A stretch of DNA of 12,238 nt from NCBI GenBank assembly GCA_030679635.1, contig JAUXSZ010000127.1, positions 1 to 12,238 on the forward strand, given 5' to 3'. How positions within the stretch are numbered: the stretch's first letter is position 1; every line of letters starts with the position of its first letter. Under the pieces are notes generated by a model, which saw only the letters and a list, made by a program, of their open reading frames with translations, was not told the origin of the DNA and ran no database searches. This DNA is from Sulfuricurvum sp. Lineage in GTDB: Bacteria > Campylobacterota > Campylobacteria > Campylobacterales > Sulfurimonadaceae. Shown one piece after another: positions 1 to 5,709 of this stretch. Both the position numbers and the translations under genes were made by a program.

Positions 1-741
1 AAGGGTTTTCTCCTGACCGTAGACATAGAGCTGATCTTCCTCACGCGCTTCGCCCAGTGCATCTAGTTCGGCTCGGTGCTGTTCGACGAAGTGCTGAGAC
101 TGCACAAACATACCTCCCGAACCACATGCAGGATCGTAGACGGTGCCGTTGTAAGGTTCTATCATCTCTACCATCAGCTTAACAACAGATGTCGGTGTAA
201 AAAATGCTCCGCCTCCTTGCCCCTCTGCGAGTGCAAATCTACCTAAGAAAAATTCATAGATTTTTCCCAGCATATCCCCACTAGCATCACGTGGAATGTT
301 GGAAAAGTTTTTAAGAAGCTGTGCAGGAATAGTCTTATCAGTACGAGTCAGCGGGGCATACTCATCTTTAGGAAGAACCCCTTCAAGTTCTGGTTTGTAC
401 TTTTCAATATCCTGCATTGCTTCTTTGATCTTTTTGGCAACATCTTCTTGCTCCGAGAGATGAAGCAGATAATCGTATCTGGCATGATCAGGCAGGTAAA
501 AACCACATTTCTCTATAGCTATTTCAGAAATAGGTTTCTCTCTCCGAGTTCCGAGAAGTTTTTTGAACTCTTCATTAATCGCTTTTTCAGCACGACGGTA
601 GTTGTTATCAGCAAATTTTAAAAAGATGAGTCCCAAAACCGGAGTGGCATATTCAGTTGATTTAAGATCAGTATTAGCCCGAAGGTTGTCTGCAGCTGCC
701 CAAAGATCGTTTTCTAGTTGTTTGATAGCTTCTGTGGTCAA
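1..741 (-). CDS. hsdM: Type I restriction-modification DNA methyltransferase subunit M, N-terminal 247 residues (runs off the left edge)
   Basis: HsdM is the adenine-N6 methyltransferase subunit of a type I restriction-modification complex; it works with a specificity subunit (HsdS) and, for cleavage, HsdR. I translated this frame by hand; it is open from 741 to the window edge. The helical N-terminal domain is residues 1-150, including ATPVLGLIFLKFAD at 32-45. The SAM-dependent domain begins with FFTP at 180-183 and motif I DPACGSGGMF at 203-212. The catalytic NPPF motif lies outside the window. Full-length relatives are about 500-530 residues, so roughly half is present. The start is TTG at 739-741: an in-frame TAA lies four codons upstream, no ATG or GTG is available between, and an AAAGG ribosome-binding site sits six bases ahead. 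There is no frameshift in the visible part. hsdS and hsdR are expected to the left but cannot be seen. Confidence 0.93.
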   Translation of the reverse strand, partial: MTTEAIKQLENDLWAAADNLRANTDLKSTEYATPVLGLIFLKFADNNYRRAEKAINEEFKKLLGTRREKPISEIAIEKCGFYLPDHARYDYLLHLSEQEDVAKKIKEAMQDIEKYKPELEGVLPKDEYAPLTRTDKTIPAQLLKNFSNIPRDASGDMLGKIYEFFLGRFALAEGQGGGAFFTPTSVVKLMVEMIEPYNGTVYDPACGSGGMFVQSQHFVEQHRAELDALGEAREEDQLYVYGQEKTL

Positions 742-945
742 AAAATGCCTTTAATTTACTCATTTGAAGTCTTTTAATACTATTATGATGTTTTCTAGTA
801 TCCTACCATTAAACAGATGAAAACTAAAAGAACTATATATGAGTTTATGAGGAAAAATAGGTTGCAAATAATCTAATTTGTGTTTTTTTAAAGAGGCTAT
901 GAAGTGCCTATATTGCGATATCTAGTGGGGTTTTATATAAAGAGG
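742..945. other. AT-rich intergenic gap between hsdM and tRNA-Leu
   Basis: This 204-base gap holds no supportable gene. The minus-strand leader of hsdM should lie here. A CATAAT element (minus strand, 787-782) is a possible -10, but it has no convincing -35 and is weak. No clear terminator for the upstream tRNA is visible; the best hairpin (AGGC at 894-897 with GCCT at 906-909) has only a four-base stem. The gap shows no inverted repeat typical of an insertion sequence and no obvious copy of the tRNA 3' end. Confidence 0.5.
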
Positions 946-1029
946 TGGTACCAGTGGCCGGACTCGAACCGGCATGCATCGCTGCACCGGATTTTGAATC
1001 CGGCGTGTCTACCATTTCACCACACTGGC
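946..1029 (-). tRNA. tRNA-Leu (anticodon CAA)
   Basis: The minus strand folds into a full class II tRNA of 84 bases with CCA encoded at the 3' end (946-948). The acceptor stem is GCCAGTG with CACTGGT, giving a G-U first pair. The anticodon stem is CCGGA with TCCGG, and the loop TTCAAAA puts the anticodon CAA at 996-994, reading UUG leucine codons. A short extra arm (GCA/TGC) marks it as class II. The T arm is GCCGG-TTCGAGT-CCGGC. It is divergent from flgL and has the same orientation as hsdM, which lies 204 bases downstream. Confidence 0.96.
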
Positions 1030-1047
1030 ATGCTATGAAGAGGCGAA

Positions 1048-1053
1048 ATTATA
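1048..1053 (-). promoter_or_regulatory. Predicted -10 element for tRNA-Leu
   Basis: The minus strand reads TATAAT exactly, 19 bases before the mature tRNA 5' end, leaving a short leader. There is no good -35 hexamer 16-18 bases upstream, which is usual for sigma-70 promoters in Campylobacterota. The element faces away from flgL. Confidence 0.6.
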
Positions 1054-1125
1054 GGTACTGTTTGCTTAAACCATCGTAAAAGTGAATATATTTAATTATT
1101 TCTAGCAAAATGTCGATAATAGAAA

Positions 1126-1141
1126 TGGAACTTTATTTGCT
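1126..1141 (+). promoter_or_regulatory. Sigma-54 (RpoN) promoter of flgL
   Basis: TGGAAC-TTTAT-TTGCT matches the -24/-12 consensus TGGCAC-N5-TTGCW with one mismatch. The invariant GG (1127-1128) and GC (1139-1140) have the required ten-base spacing. Transcription would start near 1151, about 24 bases before the flgL GTG. In Campylobacter and Helicobacter the rod-hook class, including several hook-associated genes, is RpoN-dependent and activated by FlgR, so both position and gene class fit. The FlgR binding site was not identified. Confidence 0.85.
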
Positions 1142-1174
1142 TTAGTTTTATTAACTTACACAAAAGGATTTGAC

Positions 1175-3244
1175 GTGAGAGTTACATCAGCTTCATATTA
1201 TAATAATTTTTATAGTGAAAATAATAAACTAACCAGTCAATTATTTAATGTTAACAAACAAATCTCTTCAACTCATAAAATTCAATACGCACACGAAGAT
1301 CCTGGCACTTTTATTGATACCCTTCGTCTGGATGATGAAGTAGTAACACTTCAACAAACAAAGAGCAGTGCACAAAATGCGTATAAACTTAGCACCCAAA
1401 CGGATATTACTATTGGTGAATTTGTTACAACACTTGAAAGCATAAAAGTTAACTTACTTGATGCTGCCAACGATACAAATTCCGAGGCGAGCTTACAAGC
1501 CATTGCAAAAGAGCTGCGCGGATTACAAAATCATCTCAAAACCTTAGCAAATACCTCCGTTGCTGGTCAATACCTTTTTTCAGGAACGGCTACAGCAGTA
1601 AAAACAATTGATGCAAATGGTAATTATCAAGGGAATGATAAAGATATGCTATCATTTTTAGGATCAGGAATTAAACAAAAATATAATATTAGTGGAACTC
1701 AACTATTTTTTGATGAAGAAAGTCAAACAAACCGTACAATTACGACAAATGTTCCACTTGTTAATCTCACTAATACTACCAGTGTAACTTATATTACATC
1801 ATCCAATACTATTGCAGACTTGATGGGGAATACTAGCGCTGGAAGTGTTGCTATCTCACATTTTTATCTTGAGGGAACTAAAACAGACGGGACTGCATTC
1901 AAAAAACAAATTAGTTTTAGCGGAACAGATACAGTAGATAATTTATTAACTGCCATTAAAAACGAATATGGTGCAAATCAAGTGGATGTGTCAATTAATC
2001 CTCATGGACAAATTCAAATCATTGATAACCAAAAAGGGTCCAGCAAGCTTGATTTTCATATGGTTGGTGCAATTGATTTTAATCCTGCTGTTGGTGATGC
2101 GGCAAACGTATCCGATGCAATGTATGGAGCAACCGTTGGAATTATTGACAATCTTCAGATATCAGGCACCACCGATTTTACCATTGCATCCAATACCGTC
2201 ACCCCAGGACTTTATGTCAAAGAATTTACTAGAAGTGGATTATCCTCTTCCCCTGCCATCCCTGCCAATACGATTGAGGGAATTAATTACGATCGTACCA
2301 ATTTTACACAAATAGGGGCTAATCTCGTTTCGAATGTTTCCCAAATCCTTACCTCCGATAATTCATTCGCTATTCCATCCACAAAATTGTTGGAGGTTGC
2401 CAGTAAAGCCACTCTCAACGGAGAAAAATTGATGGTTGCTGGAAAAAATACCGCAGGAACACCATTTACGATGCAGATCGATTTAAATACTGCAGGTTCG
2501 ACTTTTTCTTTGAATGCTGGAGTTACCAATTACACCATATTTGATACCAATACGCCGCGTGGTGCAGTTAATGCAGATCAAATGAGCTATCAACAGTTGA
2601 TGGATGTCGTTAATATGGCTCTTACAAACTCTGTTCCGGCAACTGTTGCAACGGCAGCAGACTATGATTCGGCTATCTCTTCAGCCAATACATTAGGGGC
2701 TATCACCCTTGATCATACCGGTAAAATACAATTTAAAGACAAAATCACGGCAACAACTAAAGCGCAGGTAGCGCTCTATGACAATGCATCCTCTAATTTT
2801 ACTGGCGCTAATGTAGGTATTTCAGGTTCAATTCTCAATTTTAATACCAATAATGCACTTACACTACGTGATCCAAAAACAAATTTTTTCACCCAAATCG
2901 AGGAGATGATTAAATCTGTAGAAGAAGGTAAGAAATATCCTGATGGTTTAAATTCTACAGATCCAAGAAATATTGGAATTCAAAATTCTATACAGATGGT
3001 AGACGATTTGAGCAATCATGTCAGTCGCCTACAAGCTGAAGCAGGTTCCTATTCTCAGGTTCTTGATTCAACCGTAAACCGTTCAGATTTATTGATAATC
3101 AGTACACAAATATTACTTTCCGATGTTATAGATGTTGATATTGCCGAAGCGACATTACGAATGCAGCAACTCAGCCTCAATTATCAAGCCATGTTATCTA
3201 GTATTTCAAAAGTCTCCCAGCTTTCTCTCGTAAATTATTTATAG
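1175..3244 (+). CDS. flgL: Flagellar hook-filament junction protein FlgL (HAP3), long Campylobacterota form
   Basis: FlgL is secreted through the flagellar export apparatus and joins the hook (through FlgK) to the flagellin filament. The conserved coiled-coil D0/D1 regions are at both ends: an N-terminal flagellin-type segment (residues 1-138, starting MRVTSASYYNNF and ending near GQYLFSGT) and a C-terminal one (about 575-689, with DIAEATLRMQQLSLNYQAML). Between them is a large Ser/Thr/Asn-rich surface region; around residues 225-300 it contains TDTVDNLLTAIKNEYG followed by VDVSINPHGQIQIID, resembling a flagellin IN-type repeat. At 689 residues it is about twice the enteric protein (about 317) but similar to long FlgL proteins of Campylobacter and Helicobacter. 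There is no N-terminal Sec signal, as expected. Start: GTG at 1175 with AAGGA at 1164-1168, six bases upstream. Expression is predicted from the sigma-54 promoter just upstream. FlaA/FliC is a less likely reading because the C-terminus has the FlgL pattern. Confidence 0.9.
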   Translation: MRVTSASYYNNFYSENNKLTSQLFNVNKQISSTHKIQYAHEDPGTFIDTLRLDDEVVTLQQTKSSAQNAYKLSTQTDITIGEFVTTLESIKVNLLDAANDTNSEASLQAIAKELRGLQNHLKTLANTSVAGQYLFSGTATAVKTIDANGNYQGNDKDMLSFLGSGIKQKYNISGTQLFFDEESQTNRTITTNVPLVNLTNTTSVTYITSSNTIADLMGNTSAGSVAISHFYLEGTKTDGTAFKKQISFSGTDTVDNLLTAIKNEYGANQVDVSINPHGQIQIIDNQKGSSKLDFHMVGAIDFNPAVGDAANVSDAMYGATVGIIDNLQISGTTDFTIASNTVTPGLYVKEFTRSGLSSSPAIPANTIEGINYDRTNFTQIGANLVSNVSQILTSDNSFAIPSTKLLEVASKATLNGEKLMVAGKNTAGTPFTMQIDLNTAGSTFSLNAGVTNYTIFDTNTPRGAVNADQMSYQQLMDVVNMALTNSVPATVATAADYDSAISSANTLGAITLDHTGKIQFKDKITATTKAQVALYDNASSNFTGANVGISGSILNFNTNNALTLRDPKTNFFTQIEEMIKSVEEGKKYPDGLNSTDPRNIGIQNSIQMVDDLSNHVSRLQAEAGSYSQVLDSTVNRSDLLIISTQILLSDVIDVDIAEATLRMQQLSLNYQAMLSSISKVSQLSLVNYL

Positions 3245-3255
3245 CATCCTGCAAT

Positions 3256-3280
3256 AAAAGGGTCTCTTCTCCTCTTTTTT
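3256..3280 (+). terminator. Weak possible terminator after flgL
   Basis: AAAAGGG (3256-3262) can pair with CC-T-CTTTT (3271-3278) with one bulged T, followed by the end of a T-run. The stem is A/T-rich and imperfect, so termination would be partial at best. The T-run also forms the upstream part of the ftsK promoter. Confidence 0.3.
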
Positions 3281-3288
3281 GCTATAAT
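3280..3288 (+). promoter_or_regulatory. Extended -10 promoter of ftsK
   Basis: TGCTATAAT, preceded by a run of Ts, is a perfect extended -10 (TGnTATAAT). It lies in the flgL-ftsK gap. Transcription would start near 3295, giving a leader of about 26 bases to the AUU start at 3321, or about 190 bases if translation began at the ATG at 3486. Confidence 0.7.
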
Positions 3289-3309
3289 CAACTCTATTTT
3301 AATTCTTTC

Positions 3310-3323
3310 AAGGATTCCCCATT
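3310..3323 (+). promoter_or_regulatory. Ribosome-binding site and AUU initiation codon of ftsK
   Basis: AAGGA (3310-3314) is followed by six bases and then ATT (3321-3323), optimal spacing for initiation. In this frame, between the stop TAA at 3300-3302 and the first ATG at 3486 there is no ATG, GTG or TTG. The GTG at 3328 and ATG at 3331 are in another frame, which closes at TAG 3370-3372. The codons between 3321 and 3486 encode membrane segments expected at an FtsK N-terminus. The site therefore decides the start; initiation at AUU is inferred. Confidence 0.65.
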
Positions 3324-5579
3324 TTACGTGATGTACTTTTTATTGGCAGTTTTGGAATACTCTTTTATTTAGGTCTTGCCACCATTATTAGCGATGCAAA
3401 TATTATTGGAGCTTTTGGCGCAGGTTTTGCAAATGGCAATTTACACCTCTTTGGGTATGTTGCCTATACCTATCTTTTACTCTTAATGGTTCCTCTATTT
3501 TATTTCTACAAAGGGCATAGCGACACAAAGCGTCAACTGGAAATTGGGGGAGTGTTCGCTCTTCTCTTTTTTTCACTCATATTTTTTCAAGCAATGGTTG
3601 TTGAGGGGGAATACCGAGGAGCATTTGGAGCGGCAATAACCGATTTCATCAGCATCTATATTGGAAGTTTCGGGTTGTGGATCATTTGGCTGATGCTTAT
3701 TACCGTTTCTATGATCATCGTCTTGGAGCAAACGCTCTCTGAACTGGCTTACCCCTTTAAAGAGTTTATGGATAAGCCATTATCAACATCGAAAGCTACT
3801 AAAAATAATTTATACCCGCCCCTATCTCTGAATCACCATGACACAGACAATAAAGAGGATGGTATAGGCACGACTACAGATCCGCTACCATCATATACAG
3901 CACCTCTTAATTCTACACCTCTACATACTCCCCAGCCAATAATATTCGCACAACACCATAATGTCGCCGTAGAGAATTTCCCCTACGTTGCAGAAGAAAA
4001 AATTTCATTAGAGCAAAATGAACCGGAAGTACCGACCATTCCAAAAGAGTCAACCATTCTTTCAATGGCAAAAAAAGTCAAAGAGAGCAAGCAACAGACA
4101 CTGGTTGTCGAAGAGTTGGAAGAAAATAAAATACTCTTAGATCAAATTGATCGTGGTGTCAGCGAAAAACCCAAAAATTTCAAACTTCCCCCCACCGAAT
4201 TTTTGCAATATCCTCCAAAGAAACAAAACAACGTCAATGAAGCGGAGCTGGATGATAAGATTCGTGATTTGATTGAAAAACTCTCTCATTTCAATATTGA
4301 AGGGGACGTTGTCCGCACATATGCGGGCCCTGTTGTATCTACGTTCGAATTCAAACCTGCGGCAAACATCAAAGTCTCAAAAATTTTAGGGTTACAGGAT
4401 GATTTGGCAATGGCCCTCAAAGCCCAAACCATTCGTATCCAAGCACCGATCCCAGGCAAAGACGTAGTAGGAATCGAGATTCCTAATAAAACGGTTGAAA
4501 CAATCTACCTCCGAGATATTTTTGAAAGCAAATTATTTCAAGAAGCAGCTTCCCCTTTAACCCTTGTTCTTGGTAAGGACATCGTTGGAAATCCTTTTAT
4601 CACCGATCTTAAAAAACTTCCTCATTTGCTGATTGCGGGGACAACGGGGAGCGGTAAAAGTGTTGGGATCAATGCCATGATTTTGAGTTTGCTCTATAAA
4701 AACTCTCCCGATCAGTTACGATTGCTGATGATAGATCCAAAAATGCTTGAATTTTCCGTTTACAATGACATTCCTCACCTACTCACCCCCGTCATTACGA
4801 AGCCTAAAGAGGCAATCTCAGCCCTCAACAATATGGTTTCCGAAATGGAGCGTCGCTATCAGCTAATGAGCGAAACGCGTACGAAAAATATCGAAAATTT
4901 CAATGAAAAAGCAAAAAAAGAGGGGCAAACACCCCTCCCCTACATTGTTGTCATTATTGATGAATTAGCAGACTTGATGATGACCAGCGGAAAAGATGTC
5001 GAATATTCTATTGCGCGTCTCGCCCAAATGGCTCGCGCCAGCGGTATTCATCTCATTGTGGCGACACAGCGCCCAAGCGTTGATGTTGTTACGGGACTTA
5101 TCAAAGCAAATCTTCCATCACGTATTAGTTATAAAGTAGGTCAAAAAATTGATAGTAAGATCATCCTTGACGGCCAAGGGGCGGAGTCATTGCTTGGTCG
5201 CGGTGATATGCTATTCACCCCTCCTGGGATGAGCGGTTTAGTCCGCTTGCATGCACCATGGAGTACCGAAGAGGAAATCGAAAAGATTGTTGATTTCCTA
5301 AAAGCACAGCGCTCTCCTGAATACGATCACCGTTTTTTACGGGATAAAGAAGAATCTGCTAGAAACGGTACCGATCGTGGGGAGAATGAACCTATCGATG
5401 AACTGTACGATGAGGCAAAGAATATTATTTTAACCGAACAAAAAACATCGATCAGTTACCTTCAACGAAGACTTCAAATCGGCTACAATCGTTCTGCCCG
5501 TCTGATCGAACAACTGGAGCAAAATGGGATTCTCTCGTCTCCTAACACAAAAGGGAATCGTGACATTATTGTCAATTGA
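3321..5579 (+). CDS. ftsK: DNA translocase FtsK
   Basis: FtsK is an inner-membrane septal protein whose hexameric motor pumps DNA during division and supports chromosome dimer resolution. Numbering from the AUU start (752 residues): hydrophobic segments at about 4-22, 39-60, 75-95 and 111-136 give the usual four membrane passes. A variable polar linker follows to about 300. The alpha/beta motor domains come next, with Walker A GTTGSGKS at 440-447 and Walker B ending in DE at 547-548 (IIDELADLMM). The C-terminal winged-helix gamma domain, which reads polar DNA sequences, is about 696-752 and contains SYLQRRLQIGYNRSARLIEQLEQNG in order. Starting at the first ATG (3486) would give 697 residues and remove the first membrane segment and most of the second, so the upstream AUU start is preferred. 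The gene has its own promoter and is not obviously co-transcribed with flgL or acnB. Confidence 0.93.
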   Translation: MLRDVLFIGSFGILFYLGLATIISDANIIGAFGAGFANGNLHLFGYVAYTYLLLLMVPLFYFYKGHSDTKRQLEIGGVFALLFFSLIFFQAMVVEGEYRGAFGAAITDFISIYIGSFGLWIIWLMLITVSMIIVLEQTLSELAYPFKEFMDKPLSTSKATKNNLYPPLSLNHHDTDNKEDGIGTTTDPLPSYTAPLNSTPLHTPQPIIFAQHHNVAVENFPYVAEEKISLEQNEPEVPTIPKESTILSMAKKVKESKQQTLVVEELEENKILLDQIDRGVSEKPKNFKLPPTEFLQYPPKKQNNVNEAELDDKIRDLIEKLSHFNIEGDVVRTYAGPVVSTFEFKPAANIKVSKILGLQDDLAMALKAQTIRIQAPIPGKDVVGIEIPNKTVETIYLRDIFESKLFQEAASPLTLVLGKDIVGNPFITDLKKLPHLLIAGTTGSGKSVGINAMILSLLYKNSPDQLRLLMIDPKMLEFSVYNDIPHLLTPVITKPKEAISALNNMVSEMERRYQLMSETRTKNIENFNEKAKKEGQTPLPYIVVIIDELADLMMTSGKDVEYSIARLAQMARASGIHLIVATQRPSVDVVTGLIKANLPSRISYKVGQKIDSKIILDGQGAESLLGRGDMLFTPPGMSGLVRLHAPWSTEEEIEKIVDFLKAQRSPEYDHRFLRDKEESARNGTDRGENEPIDELYDEAKNIILTEQKTSISYLQRRLQIGYNRSARLIEQLEQNGILSSPNTKGNRDIIVN

Positions 5580-5586
5580 TGCAATA

Positions 5587-5646
5587 TGTTACAATAATAC
5601 TCACAATAAGTTCATATGGATCAAAATTGTGTTTATTATTGTAACA
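5587..5646. repeat. 60-base interrupted inverted repeat between ftsK and acnB
   Basis: TGTTACAATAATA (5587-5599) and TATTATTGTAACA (5634-5646) are exact 13-base inverted arms. Inside them CACAAT (5602-5607) and ATTGTG (5626-5631) form a second exact six-base pair, centred on the same axis at 5616.5. The two arm pairs are separated by a two-by-two mismatch, and the loop is 18 bases. The arms are AT-rich and no T-run follows, so this is not a standard intrinsic terminator of ftsK, although an RNA hairpin eight bases after the ftsK stop could protect or trim the mRNA end. As DNA, it could be a paired operator for a regulator of acnB. Symmetry is seen directly; function is unknown. Confidence 0.8.
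5611..5624. promoter_or_regulatory. FNR/CRP-family-like box upstream of acnB
   Basis: TTCAT-ATGG-ATCAA differs from the FNR consensus TTGAT-N4-ATCAA at one position (C for G in the left half-site). Its centre, 5617.5, is about 70 bases before the predicted acnB transcription start, a spacing compatible with class I activation. It lies in the loop of the interrupted dyad, offset by one base from its axis. The lost G is a key FNR contact, so binding by FNR itself is uncertain; another Crp/Fnr relative is possible. Confidence 0.4.
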
Positions 5647-5671
5647 CTATCCAAAAAGTCTCCCACTCCTC

Positions 5672-5680
5672 TGATATAAT
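5672..5680 (+). promoter_or_regulatory. Extended -10 promoter of acnB
   Basis: TGATATAAT is a perfect TGnTATAAT element. Transcription would begin near 5687, giving a leader of about 23 bases before the ATG at 5710. No -35 hexamer is evident. This position makes the TTG at 5692 an implausible start. Confidence 0.7.
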
Positions 5681-5709
5681 CGTGCAAAATTTTGAGCGCA
5701 GGAGTCACC

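Noticed and set aside
817..876. Plus-strand 19-codon open frame (begins MKTKRTIYEF) between hsdM and tRNA-Leu
   Set aside because: It is very short, has no ribosome-binding site and lies in AT-rich DNA where such frames arise by chance.
896..1040. Direct repeat GCTATGAAG at 896-904 and 1032-1040 flanking the tRNA
   Set aside because: Nine bases with no similarity beyond them, and the copies are not at the tRNA 3' end where an attachment duplication would fall; chance is a sufficient explanation.
3331..3372. Short frame starting at ATG 3331 (13 codons) as an ftsK leader peptide
   Set aside because: It has no ribosome-binding site of its own and overlaps the membrane-coding FtsK frame; it only shows that the nearby ATG is out of frame with ftsK.
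5692..5709. TTG at 5692 as the acnB start
   Set aside because: It lies about five bases from the predicted transcription start and has no ribosome-binding site, whereas the ATG at 5710 has AGGAG five bases upstream and gives the family's usual N-terminus.
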